Positions 40,891 through 51,954 of a DNA stretch of 64,000 nucleotides are shown here, piece after piece. The stretch is from assembly GCF_022376445.1 (NCBI RefSeq), contig NW_025955167.1, positions 1-64,000 of the forward strand. Reading direction: 5' to 3'. The translations under genes were made by a program, and so were the position numbers. The stretch's first letter is position 1, and each line of letters starts with the position of its first letter. The notes below the pieces were generated by a model that made no database searches, was not told where the DNA came from, and saw nothing but the letters and a program-made list of their open reading frames with translations. This stretch comes from Fomitopsis serialis (taxonomy: Eukaryota > Basidiomycota > Agaricomycetes > Polyporales > Fomitopsidaceae).

Positions 40891-43717
40891 ATGGCGCCGC
40901 GGGAGACTCGCTCCGCTGCAGCAGCCAAAGTCTCGAAGCCCCCGGTCAAGACCCCCAGGAAGCCGAAGAACAGTGCGGCGGCCAAGGTGACGTTGAGCAC
41001 GGCCGACGTTGAGCCATCTGGTCCCACCACCTCCATGAGCTACCTGGAACGTGTCAAGCTCATGAAGGGTGCAATCCGGGCCCAATTTCCAAATGCCAGC
41101 GAGAAGGAACTCGATGTGTCGGCGCGGAAGGCGGTTACAGACATGAATAAACGGATGAAGTCGGACAAGGAGCGTCTCGATGGTGAGTATGCTATATTGC
41201 GGTGGCAGTGTGATCTATGCGCTACAGGGAGATACAGGCATACAGGGCGCGAGCAAGGCGATGATGGAGGAGGAGGACGGGAACGAGGAGCAGGTTGACG
41301 AACTTCAGGCTACGGAGACGGGATCGGACATGGGCTCTGTGGTCGAGCAGGCAGGACCTGTTACGCCGACCAAGGGCAAGGGCAAGAATACAAGTAAGCA
41401 AACAACGTCGCTCTTAAGTGCCACTCCAACTGGTCTCAGAGACGACTGGCGCCACTACACCCATCAAGAACGCGCCTAAGAGGAAGGTCACCATCATCTC
41501 GGACGAGGAGGCTAGCGACGCTGAGGACAAGCCGGAGAAGAAGAAAGCGAAGACTCAGAGCCCACGAAAGTCGGCGGCGGCTCGATCCTCCAAGTCTGCC
41601 GGGGAGAAGAGCGGCGCAGGTGAGTAGCGTCAAACATGTTTTTTGTACGCTAATGCTCGGGGAACCATCTTCAGGTGGGAAACGTACCGTGGCGGAGGTC
41701 GTTATCCCTTCTCCACCTCGCAAGACCGTCTCGAAAGCGTCCAAGGATGAGGAACGCTTGACCGCACTCCTCGGTGAGTGAGGAACTGAACATATATTGA
41801 CACCGGTTGATGCTTGGTCAGGCAGGAAGGGGGCGAAGGGGGCGAAGAAAGGAAAGCCCTCTCTGGTCGTGCCGGAGAGCAACAGTGATGAGAGCGAGAA
41901 CGATGAGAGGATGGAGACCGAAGACGACGAGATGGGCGGCGACGGTGAGCCCAGTTCTCTTTTCAATGTTGACATCATGCAATGTTGCAGCTCTACCCAC
42001 AGGGCACAAGGCTCATTCGATCGACGACGAGAGTGATGAGGAGGAGAGGTCGTATAAGATGTCTGCAGGCGACGATGACGACGACGAGGAGAGTGAGGAG
42101 GACTCATGGGTGAAAGATGAGGCAGACCCCGACAAGGTAAGCTTATTCCAGCAGCTGAACTGACGACTGAGATGTTCTCCAGATCATTGTGAAGACTGAG
42201 GAGAAGCCTGCTCGCGTGCCGAAGGGGAAGGGAAAGTCGAAGACGGCGAAGGGGAAGGGGAAGGGGAAGTCGAAGGGTCACAAGAAGTCGAAGCCTGACG
42301 AGGAGGATATTCTTGCGAAAGAGCCTTGGAAGACCCTCGTGGCGCGTGCGCAGCAAGATCTGAGGGCATACCTTGCCCTGGAGAACGCGTGGCCTCGGAA
42401 GAGGGGTACAGATGTAGAGAAGAAGAGCGTACCCAAGCGGATCATGCAGGATATTGCCAAGCATCACCCCTCATACGCCCGCAACGCCGAATTCCAGGAG
42501 GACTTCAACAATAATTTTGAATTTCACTGGGAAGCACTGGCCAGACAGGTAAGTGTCGCTCTGGGTGTGGTCCAGTACTCACTTTCAACGTTTCAAGGTC
42601 ATCAAGGGCGCATCACAGCTCCGCCAGGAGGTCAAGCAGAAGGCCAAACGCGTCGTCGAGAAGGAGTTTATGTCGATCAAGCTGTCAGAGGTCGATGCTA
42701 ACGGCGCGCCGTTGAGTGCCCTTGCACGGGCACAGAAACTTCAAAGTGCGAAGGAGGCCCGCATCAAATGGCTGAAAACAGACGACGTGTTCCATTATGG
42801 GAGCCTGGTGCTTCCCGACGCCAACGTCGATCCTGAGGTATGTGTTCCGTCTCCCGTAAGGGATCTATGCTCACACCAATCAGCTGTGGGAGGAGCCGGA
42901 GCTCGACACGCCCTTCCACAACATGGCCATAGCGGAGGTCATAGCTCTCCAGTGGTGGAGCGGACCACACCCGGAAGCTTTTCGCGGGCGCAACAAGGAG
43001 CGGTTCGAGGAGGCGTTGAAACGTATCCCGAGCAACATGATTGCGCTCGTGTGCAGTGCGGTGAGTGACATCAATCACATTGGGTAGGGCTACTGACAGT
43101 CTGAGCTGTACTACGTCAGCTCCGCGTGGCCCTTGATGAGGCTCTGAAGGGCAATGCTACGGTCAACTTCGATGAGAAGACGTATGCCCCCGAGTAAGCC
43201 CAAGTGGTAGCGATCTGCCAGTTATTCATGGTTCTAACGATGCCTGATACAGGCACGACCAGTACAAGGAGAGCGTTGACGTCGTCCGGGAGCTGGGCAA
43301 CCCAGAGAATGTGTCTTCCGAGGCAGGCTTCATTCGGCTGGCGAAGTCCATGGACACCAACCTGTCGACCAACATAAGGTAAGTTGGCTTCATGTGTGGG
43401 ATCCCAGTCTGACAAGGGATCTGTGTTCTTGCAGGGCCATGGCAGGGATTCCCGAGGGCGTGGAGGGCGTAGATGGTGGAACGGGCAAGGGAAAACGACC
43501 CCCCGGCATCAACTTCGCAAAGGTGAGGGGCAAGTGGGGGAAGCCCGAAGATGCCTCGAGCGCAGCAGCCAGCTCGTCGAAGGCGGCTGATGCAGGGGGG
43601 TCCAAAGCTCCGCTGTCAAAGGGGCCTGAGGCTGGCACGTCCCAAGGTGGATCGTCACAGCCCGTAATGCCCGATGCCGCCAGTGGCTCGAAGGGCGAGG
43701 AGGAGGAACGAGACTGA
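40891..43717 (+). CDS. G1: DUF6532-domain protein
   Basis: ATG at 40891 (MAPRETRSAAAAKV). At least ten introns, e.g. 41183-41237 and those with donors after AATACAA (~41392), GGCGCAG, CTCCTCG, GGCGACG, CCCGACAAG and CCAGACAG. The N-terminal ~280 residues are disordered, with basic Lys/Ala/Pro blocks alternating with Glu/Asp runs. The conserved part begins near DILAKEPWKTLVARAQQDLR. It includes SQLRQEVKQKAKRVVEKEF, a middle region with WLKTDD, then TPFHNMAIAEVIALQWW, PSNMIALVCSALRVALDEAL and YAPEHDQYKESVDVVREL, matching the usual DUF6532 C-terminal pattern. The tail is Ser/Gly-rich. No break seen. Probably nuclear, from its charge pattern. Function of the family is unknown. Confidence 0.8.
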
Positions 43718-44560
43718 GCGGTGGCACGAAGGCATGATCTCATTGCATGGCGCTAATATGGCTACTTACCCTGCTGACAGGCTACGTCGGTGGAAAACTC
43801 CGCCTTTCGGGTTGTCTACGAGAACTGTTGTACGATAGTGCGTTCTCTCCTTTGTACCCGTGGTTCTTCCGCTTCCGCATGTCTCCGTGTAACCTTCCTG
43901 CCCGGTGCCAATTTGGGGTCTGTTTTTGTCGCTGTATCTTTTGTCAATCTGTCGTTCATACACTGCTCACGTCCCTTACGTCTTATACCTGCTGTACCTT
44001 GTTGTATGGACAATGAATGTGTATTTGCACCCGCATACCAGGGAAAGCCGAAATGAATCAGGCAGATGCTCATTCCCAAACATATTTGAATATATTCAGA
44101 GGTATTGAGAGCAGTGGGCAGGAAAGGCGTCGACGCAGGGACAGCTTGTTCAGACATATTCAGACATGTTTGGTGCCTGCAAAAGCAGCCGTCCCACTGG
44201 GAATAAAAGCCGGTTTAAATGTGTTTATAGGTGTTGAGAGAGCCCATTTTGATGGGGAGAACGCCCCACTGAACTGATTGAAAGACATATGAGAATCCTG
44301 ACTGGTTCTTCAGAGATGTTGGAAGCCTTCATAAAGAAGCGGGCATTATCCGATCTTTGGGCGCTTATGTCCAAATGAGCGCTTCTTTCAGACGCTCTTC
44401 AGGCAAATCAGCGCTCCGCCAACATGTTTCATCAAAGCATGGTTGGCTGAAACACGGGTACTTGTCTTGAGGCTCGTTTGGTGGTTCATACCAGTTTAAA
44501 CAGGTTTGGTAACTCTCAAACCACCTCAAACATCTTGGGCTTTGTGGGTGTTTTTTCCTG
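43718..44560. other. Intergenic region after G1
   Basis: No supported gene. The right part (44160-44520) has several short inverted GCGCTT/AAGCGC-like motifs and TTTAAAC/GTTTAAA words, similar in flavour to the blocks upstream of the tandem family genes. It may be relic transposon DNA. No complete element could be delimited. Confidence 0.4.
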
Positions 44561-45058
44561 ATGAAGAAGGTCGAGGACGGCTACAAACTGAAGCTGTCCA
44601 TGGTGGTGAACCTGCTGGGCTTACCGGAGAACGCGCGGAAGTTGGCGGAGGCCCTCGGCGACATCGTCGATGACGATGAACTCAACGCCCGCTCCACAGA
44701 GTTCGATGAATTCGTTGACAAATTGCTCGATCCGCAAGACAAGCACTTACGCCTTCCGGGCGAAGACATATTATTCGACGCCCATATTACTCAGCTCCTC
44801 AAAGCTATCAAGGCGGGTACGAGAGGTACCGCCGTCCAACGCCTGGTCGACAACACGACGGTGGAAAACCAAGCAGAAGGCGCCGTGCAAGGGGGACGTG
44901 CTGCACCCAACCCCAAGTTCCAGCCGAATAATGCCCTCCGGGAGCAGTTGAAGTCCATTAGCCAGATGGCACGCAAGCGCAAGCGTTCCGACACCGTCGA
45001 GGCAGAGCTGGAGGAAGATCGTGGCCGCGACGGTCCGAGTTCCTCTCGCCAGCAGTGA
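44561..45058 (+). CDS. Small hypothetical protein (165 aa)
   Basis: Uninterrupted ORF from ATG to TGA with good coding character. The N-terminus is helical, around LLGLPENARKLAEALGD. A middle acidic stretch and a basic patch MARKRKRSD near residue 137, which could be a nuclear localisation signal, precede a Ser/Gln end. No domain recognised. It lies ~840 nt downstream of G1 on the same strand and could be a 5'-truncated gene, since the preceding TTTTTTCCTG could be a splice-acceptor-like context. Confidence 0.5.
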   Translation: MKKVEDGYKLKLSMVVNLLGLPENARKLAEALGDIVDDDELNARSTEFDEFVDKLLDPQDKHLRLPGEDILFDAHITQLLKAIKAGTRGTAVQRLVDNTTVENQAEGAVQGGRAAPNPKFQPNNALREQLKSISQMARKRKRSDTVEAELEEDRGRDGPSSSRQQ

Positions 45059-46631
45059 CCTTGCACGCTTGACAACGACTAAAAACGTCGCACATTGTCA
45101 CGTCTCGCTGTTGTACGTCTCGCTGTTGTGTGTCCCGCATCACGGCCGTGGCCCTTCTATCGTACATTCGTCCCCGTTGTGTCGTCATCTGATTGTAGTG
45201 CTGTACGAGTATGTGTACCCTCTGTTGATCGTCTCTACCAACGCTGTCATAACTATGTCTCATCGCTATCTCTTCGCTGTTCGCTGATTGTCGTAGCTTG
45301 TACTACTATTGTCGTCGTAGCTTGTACTGTAGTCGCAGCCTGCACTGTCGCCGTCTCATGGAATACATATCTGATGCAACGTTGACATCACGCACGACTG
45401 GCTGTGGTGTGCGCGTGCTGATGCATCGACCTTTGCCTGCATCGTAGTCGCCGGTGAAGCTGGCTCAAGGGGCAAATATTCATTTATACAGGCTACGTAC
45501 ATACAGTGAACAAGTAGAATGAATGCGATCGTGTAGTGCGCTTGCGCCTGCTACTGTACGGTAGACCCGTACACGTCGCGAGCGAATGACCGGTGTATGC
45601 CGGGATGGTTGTTTCACGTCGTATGTCCTCCTCGGCAGGCTAGGTCGCGCCGTTCTTGGGAATCGACGTGTGGCGCGCAGGTGATCGTACCTGCTCATCC
45701 ACACGGCGCTGCTAGTGCTGCTAGTTCGCCAACTCGCTCGGTCACCCGCCCGGCCCTACTCAGCCATCCATCCCGTCTGTCTGGCCACCCGTCTGCCGCC
45801 CGTCCGTTTGCTCGCCCGCCCAACTGCTCGCCCAACTACTCGCTAGATCGCCAGCTTCTCCACTAGTTCGCCCGCCCGCACCATCGCTCGCTTGCCTGCG
45901 CGGTAGTTCGCCCATCCGCTCGCCTACTAATTCGCTTACCTGGAGTCGGCAGCATGCAACCCGTCGCATCCGGGTGCGGCGGGCTGAGGCTTGGCCAGTG
46001 CATGCCTACTGGGCCTGTGCTGGCGTTACTTGAGCGCACGCGCACCGGGACTATCTCCATCGTGTTCATCTCCGTTGTGTTCGCCTCCGTCCGGTCGTCG
46101 TCGGTGAGCGTTCGCTTGTCGGGTCGACTATGGGATCGAGGTGACAAGCGTGGCACTCACCTGTATCGCTGGCCCTGCTGGCCATGCCCGCTTCTCCTCC
46201 CTGCATGACTCTCCTGTGCGAGCCTCCAGCAACGCCTTTGGCAGATCGCTGGAGCTCGTTACAGTCGTGTACAGCGTGGTCTTGAGGCGTGCAGCGAGCC
46301 GATGCGTGCGCCCCGATTCTTTCGGACGAGCTCGCTTGTGTGTACCAGAGCTCGGTGGCGAGCAGGCCAGAGTTGAGGGCGGGACGGGGAGGACTCGGAG
46401 GACATGAGGGGAAGGGCAGTGATTGGAAGTGGCAAGCGTTGGGTGGCGCAGCCTCGGCGCTTAGGACTTCTCTTGCGGACTCGACCCACTCATAGCGACA
46501 GTCCCAGACCTACCTGTGCCGCCTCCCCTGGACGAGGACGATGAGATCGCTGGTGCAGCGTTGCCATTGGATGGCACACAACATCCTAGGTGGGTATTGC
46601 GGCCTGATCCCTAGCTAGTAGCGCTGACACC
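45059..46631. other. Intergenic, low-complexity DNA
   Basis: No convincing gene. 45290-45350 has repeats of GTCGTAGCTTGTACT. 45720-45940 is a pyrimidine-rich degenerate repeat of CTCGCCCGCC-type units. Open frames here have no coherent codon pattern. A decayed host sequence or transposon edge cannot be excluded. Confidence 0.5.
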
Positions 46632-47681
46632 ATGTGCTGCAACCTCTCGCAGCACAACACCGCGGTGGACGTCCTGCTCGCGTCAGCCCCGAAGACGCCT
46701 GTCACGCCTCCGCCTCCTACTACGAGGCGGGTGATGCGGTCGATGGCGGCGCAAGACCTCGACAAGCTTCGCGTCCTCGCACGCACGACTTGCTCGAGCT
46801 GCGTGACGCCCACCGCTCACTGTCTCGCGACGTCACTGAGCTGAGAGATGCTCACAACGCGGTCGTAGCGTCGACGGACTCGACCACCACAAAAGTTCGA
46901 CTCCTGCAGGGCGGGGGGCGTGCGGGTACGTACTCATTCGCCATCTCCTCGTTCCATCGACGCAGCAGTGATGCCACCGTCTCCCCGATATCCAAGAGTA
47001 TACTCGCCACCCACCCAACCTGCCCTGCAACATCCTTCTCGGTGCGCTCGAGATGTTCCACCGAGGACCCCTGCCCCCGTTCATCCCGACGAATGGACCA
47101 TCTCGCGTCCACCGGCCGATGGAACAGCCGGCCCCAGTGCTGCCGTAGGTCCCGCTCCCGTTGCCTGAGGTCCCGCTCCCCGCGCCGCCGGAGGTCCTGG
47201 AGGGCCTGCTCCTCGTGGCGCCTGAGGTCACGCCCGCTCCCCGGAGTACGACAATGACACCGCGCAGGACGGGCCGCCGTACAAATGCGTGAAGCGGAAC
47301 GGATGGACGAAAAAGAGGCGTGACGGTCAAGCACAGACGTCGACGAGACCGGAACATAGCGCGGTGGCGACCACCGCAGGGCCTTCACTCGCTCGAAGCT
47401 CGAATACGTCTGCGACTCGTACCCATGGTAATCACGCAGGTCCTCTTCGGCAAGATGGCCTGGAAGGCCAGTGTCGTGCGTCAACAGTCCTGAAGGTCAC
47501 GTCGATCGTCCGTGCAGGAAACCGTATCAAGAACTCGTCCATCCTCAGTGTCTTCCTGGAGAGTGAGGTTTCATCAGTCCGTGCCCTGTTCCGCTCTAGG
47601 GAGGAGGCCGTCGCCTTCGAGAAAGCCTGGAATCGCGCACCCAGAGACTTCCCTTCCGTTCGTGCGAAGGTTGTGCAGTAG
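46632..47681 (+). pseudogene. Decayed LINE ORF1 (gag-like) relic
   Basis: A coiled-coil-like stretch (LRDAHRSLSRDVTELRDAH) is reached through a frame change near 46790. It is followed by Pro-rich sequence containing two in-frame stops. A cleaner open part at 47289-47681 contains NRIKNSSILSVFLESE and ends VRAKVVQ. It directly precedes an endonuclease-RT ORF, which is the ORF1 position of a non-LTR element. Assignment rests mainly on that context. Confidence 0.45.
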
Positions 47682-47762
47682 TCAGTTACTACTACTATAC
47701 GTCTCAAATCAAAATGCTAAATATGCGACCCTAGCCCGCCCGCGAGCGATGCTCATATACGC

Positions 47763-49130
47763 GTGGCGTGCTGGAACGTACATGGCAATCTGCCTTTTAA
47801 TTTGAGGTGTGACCGGTTCCGGAATGCCCTCGCCCAATTCGACGTCGTAAGGCTACGACTGCTGTGTAGCTGGGCGAGTCGATACACCGTCGTTCAATGC
47901 GCCGGGCGGGGTCCTTGCCGCACTGGTGCGAGCAGGTCCTTCGTGTGTACACCATCCGGAACTGGGGGGGTCCAAGGTTATGGTCCTGCGACTACCAGGG
48001 CTGTGGCTGCTGAATGCTTACATCCCTCCACCCCACTCTCACTGGTACACGCTGTCTGCCCTTGGCCCATCTGAGCTCCTGGAGCGGGCACTCGCTGTTA
48101 CCACCAGGGATCCGGAAGTCCCAGTGGTACTCGCAGGCGACCTAAACGCTCGCACAGGGACAGTGTCCGCCTTCCAAGAGACCTGCCGGTCTTCCCCAGA
48201 TGACGCACCTATCTCGCAGCATGGCCGTGCACTGCATCAGCTATGTCGGGACTACGGCCTTGACATCTTGAATGGGACTCACCTACAGGATGCAGATAGC
48301 TTGTCGATGTTCGCGTCGTTCCGGGCACTCGGGTGCACGGTGATCGACTACGCAGTGGCCTCCCTGCAACTCATCAGTAGCGGAAACGTTCGCCTGCGCG
48401 TTCTGGAGCACTGGCCTGAATGATCAGACCATGCATCCCTATGTATGGTTCTCGATCAGCGGCTCGCGGTGTTACCGGTATCCTCGACAGGACGGCGGGA
48501 GACGGAGAGAGAGGGTGATAGCGACGCATTGCAACTCGAATGCATTCCCATCTGTGGATCAGCCTACGCTATGGGCTAAGCTCCACGCGGCAGGTTTCTC
48601 GGGACCACTGTTTGACTGGCTGTGGATGCTCTACGCCCGACTGCGGTATGTCGTCCGTGCAGACGGCCGCATGTCTGACTTCTTCCGAGCAGCGGCGGGT
48701 ATCCTCATAGGTGATCCTGCATCACCGATCCTCTGGATCCTCTTCCTGGCAGACCTCCGCATCTCTGATCACGAAGATGACATCCGGCTAGGAGGGGTAT
48801 GTGTATACCTCGAGCAGGCAGACGACATCGCGCTCTTCTCTACCTCGTTGGCAGCTCTGCAATGAAAAATGGATGAACTGGCGCGGTGGTGCTCGCTGAA
48901 CTTTGCGACGATCAATGCCTCCAAGACGCAGCTGATGATCTTCGGCCCACTCCCGTCGTCACCCCCATCACTCATGGTGAATGGCAAGCACATCACCCTC
49001 GCCGACAGGGATACTTACGTTGGCACAACTTTCCTGTCGACCTCGCGAGACATCTTCTCCGCGCATGTTGACCGTCATGTAGCGATCGCTCGCCGGACGG
49101 CGAATGCAAGCCTGTCGGTGGAATCGTATG
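47763..49130 (+). pseudogene. Decayed non-LTR retrotransposon (LINE) endonuclease-RT region
   Basis: An apurinic-type endonuclease begins with WNVHGNLPF and reaches LAGDLNARTG and CTVIDYAVAS before a stop at 48421. After frame changes an RT-like region follows: FPSVDQPTLWAKL, GILIGDPASPILW and the catalytic-box-like YLEQADDIALFS, then a stop at 48863 and KTQLMIFGPLP. The distance between endonuclease and RT is far too short, so the RT N-terminal portion is deleted. Multiple stops and shifts show long inactivity. The sequence passes into HAM1-like coding sequence at about 49130-49160. Confidence 0.75.
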
Positions 49131-49159
49131 TGATGACGTGTTATACTAGGTTGGGTAAT

Positions 49160-50008
49160 ATCCCGACTCTGTGCGTCGAGTATACCGAGAACGCGCTTGA
49201 CCTCGTTATCGAGAACTTCGCGCTCAGCGGGGGTCTCTTCCCGAACCTCGTCACCGTCGAGGCGCACAACTTCATGAGGTTCTCGCCGTACAATGACATT
49301 CAAGAGGAGAGCCCTCGCGAGTTCATGCTCACATTCCGCCAGATCCAGGCGGACATGCGCGACGTTTCATTCTACTTCCGCAACAAGAGTGGGCTCCCAA
49401 AGCTCAGTGACTCGGGCATCGCAGACGTGATTCTTGGCGGGCATGCTCTCACTGTCACCGCGCGAGTTGCGAGCTCAAGCAAGGATCGCTCATCTGCCCT
49501 CTACGTACGTCGCACCATCTCTCGTAGTCATCACAGTACCAAACTGACTTACCGAATTGCAACAGCTCAAAGTCGTGCAAATCAGGTCGACACACTCAAA
49601 TTTTCAATATTGAAGACAGCAAGCACGACCTCCTGCAGGTGCAGAACACGATCACGATCACAGTGCGCACAAGCCTGGAGTACGTCGATGGCCAGCTCGT
49701 GACGGTGCGCGACTGCATGGACGCCGCGAAGGTGGACGGGAACGGGACACAGGCGCTGCAGGACGTAAGTTGCATCTGTCCTCTTTCGTCATTGGGAGGC
49801 ACAGGGACTGACATGTCTCCACAGCTATTGCAGCATAAGGACGAGGGTGGACGCGAAGACGGGCACTTTCAAGGTCTTGTTGAAATGTGACTCGGCCATT
49901 CTGCAGGATGTCGGCCGCCACGAGAGCATGGCGAATCGAGCGCAGTCACGGTCGGACAAGGCGACGAAAGGAGAGACGTGGCACTCAGCGGCGTTCACGA
50001 TCGTTTGA
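49160..50008 (+). pseudogene. HAM1-like protein, 5'-truncated and frameshifted
   Basis: The fragment contains LFPNLVTVEAHNFMRFSPYN, MLTFRQIQADMRDVSFYFR, GLPKLSDSGIADVILGG, an intron near 49504-49564, DSKHDLL in a shifted frame, LEYVDGQLVTVRD, another intron near 49766-49825, and a terminal AFTIV stop at 50008. These segments are characteristic of the C-terminal half of fungal HAM1-like proteins, a family linked to hyphal fusion. The N-terminal half is absent and at least two frame breaks are present. The left edge abuts the LINE relic. Confidence 0.7.
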
Positions 50009-50360
50009 GCTCGTCTTATGCTCATGTCGTCCCAGGCCTGTCCAGACATCTGACTCTGCGTCTTTGCGATCTTGGTCTCACATCTACATGCCCATAAGTA
50101 ACGAGATCCAGATACGCTACGCTTCGAGTGTCGTCAAAAAATAGGCGGTTGACGCGGCGCGTTCTGTGGTAGACAATAGTAGGAAATGGTGTATCATGTT
50201 CGTCCCGACCATCACGCCGGCGAATCAGAAACTCATCTAAGTCCCACCTGAGCCCAAGGGTAGTGCCGGACCCACCGGGCTTCTCTCCTCTATTCAGACT
50301 TTGAGTCCTAACACTGGCTGAGAATGCTGCTGAGGCGACTGTCAGTGCACACAGAGTACA

Positions 50361-51747
50361 GTGCAGTGTATAGGAGCAGCAACGCGAGTGAAGAGGCCAC
50401 GAACACCGCACATGATGCCGAAGCCCGTTATACATCGGGCGCAGGTAAGCACGTCTTTTCCTCTACATGCTCTGAAAGCCTTAATGTCTGGACTTCAACT
50501 TGCAGAATCAGGCATCGTCAATCATGCACCTACCATGGGCAGCAGCAGTGAACAACCTACAGTCGAGAAACATGCATGTGCATGTACGGTACCGGAACTA
50601 AGCAGGACTGTACAAGGTAAACTTTTTGTTTATTCGTTGTAGGGTGAATTCTCAAAGTCTGAGTACTACACTGCCGGGTTAGCGGCGCGGCCTCCTAGGC
50701 CGTGTCGTAAACTTGCTGCGGGGCCGTATGACCCTGCCTCGAGGAATAATCAACATCAACAGGAATCGGCTCACTTCCCACTGCCGCCTTGTCCCAGGCG
50801 AGGCATCCAGTGGATAGCCTGTCACGTTCAGCCTCGCGCGGCTAGGGATCTCAGATGGCTTCAAAGCCGCACGAAGCAGCATAGTATCATTTCGCCCACT
50901 AGTGCTACGACACTCACTTCGACGTACGACCCAGAGCAAGCCCGCAATCAACACTTCGAATCTCCTAGGCACAAAGCGAAGAATTCGCGATGGACGGAGC
51001 ATCAAAGGGACCTGGCTAGCAGTGCCACAGAGCATTCAAGTTCGAGCTTGGAGGAATTGAGATCATTGGTAAGTTCCAGCCCATGTAGTACAGCTCGTAA
51101 CCTCGTAACAGTAACATTACATGTCACATTTACACTTCGACAGTTTCACGCCATGTACGTGGATGGCATACGCCCGGCACGCACTGGATACGTTCGCCTC
51201 AACCGGAACCTATTTGAGTCAGAAACTGAATTACTGGGCTGTTACAACGCTAACGTCAATATCAACAGGGACAGTCTGTACAGTCAACCGTAGTGGCTAC
51301 CATATGCACGTCGATGCCGCAGGGCTTGCGAGACGATCTGACAAATCGTCTTGCTGCGTGCTTAGAACCTGAGGCCCTGAAACCAATCAATACAGCTCAG
51401 AACGGCGGTGAGCATGTAGTCCACGCCATGCATTTCTCCTGGTACAATTGTCATTGTACTACTGTAGGTGCAGTATCTCTATTAATTGACGTGCCCTCAT
51501 CTCAATGTTGCGACTGCAGCTCACCGAGGATTTCGATGGTGGCGAGCTTGTCCTGTATGAAGCAGGCTTAGTAGTACCTCTACGACATGGTGATTTCGCT
51601 ATCTTTCCTTCTTGCAGCTTGACGCACTTCAACTTACACTACAAGGGGCGTAGAGCATCTATTAATATTTTGCTGCATACTGACAGGGAAATGACCAAAT
51701 GGCTTGGAGGGCGCAACGGTTGGTCGAATAACAGCAGTTTCATTTGA
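50361..51747 (+). pseudogene. TET-3: TET/JBP-like gene lacking the Fe-binding HxD segment
   Basis: The upstream part is diffuse: an exon near 50361, an intron 50444-50504, then LPPCPRRGIQW, like LPPCPRGGIQF in TET-1. SRWTEHQRDLA matches FAWTETQRSFA of TET-2. MPQGLRDDLTNRLAACLE and HAMHFSWYN match MPDEMRRTLATDLMVCFE and PAIHLSWYN. After an intron (about 51464-51519) the product jumps straight to GGELVLYEAGLVVPL, THFNLHY, GRRAS and GRNGW. The ~125 residues that in TET-2 carry HRD are gone, so no iron ligation is expected. G2 starts 208 nt downstream. Confidence 0.75.
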
Positions 51748-51954
51748 TGTACTATGTAGCTTGAATCGACTACTGGCTGCGTGCTTTCCCATGCTTAATA
51801 GCGCTCGGCCGTCACCCGTGTCCCGTGTTCATCGCCGACACTCGCCGGCATCGATTGTTGAAGTTCGTAGCGTCTCGGCAGCTATCGCAGGTGCGTCTCT
51901 TTCTTTTTCTCACTACAGTCTACACCTCCGCTGTTCGTTTCTTAGTACTCAGAT

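Noticed and set aside
41436..42467. 343-codon minus-strand open frame over G1
   Set aside because: It is the reverse of exons and introns of the well-supported plus-strand DUF6532 gene and has only Leu/Pro/Arg/Ser low-complexity content.
46833..47484. Minus-strand open frames of ~170-210 codons opposite LINE ORF1
   Set aside because: Arg/Gly-rich, no motifs. The plus strand carries the coiled-coil and NSSILSVFL signals in the expected LINE order.
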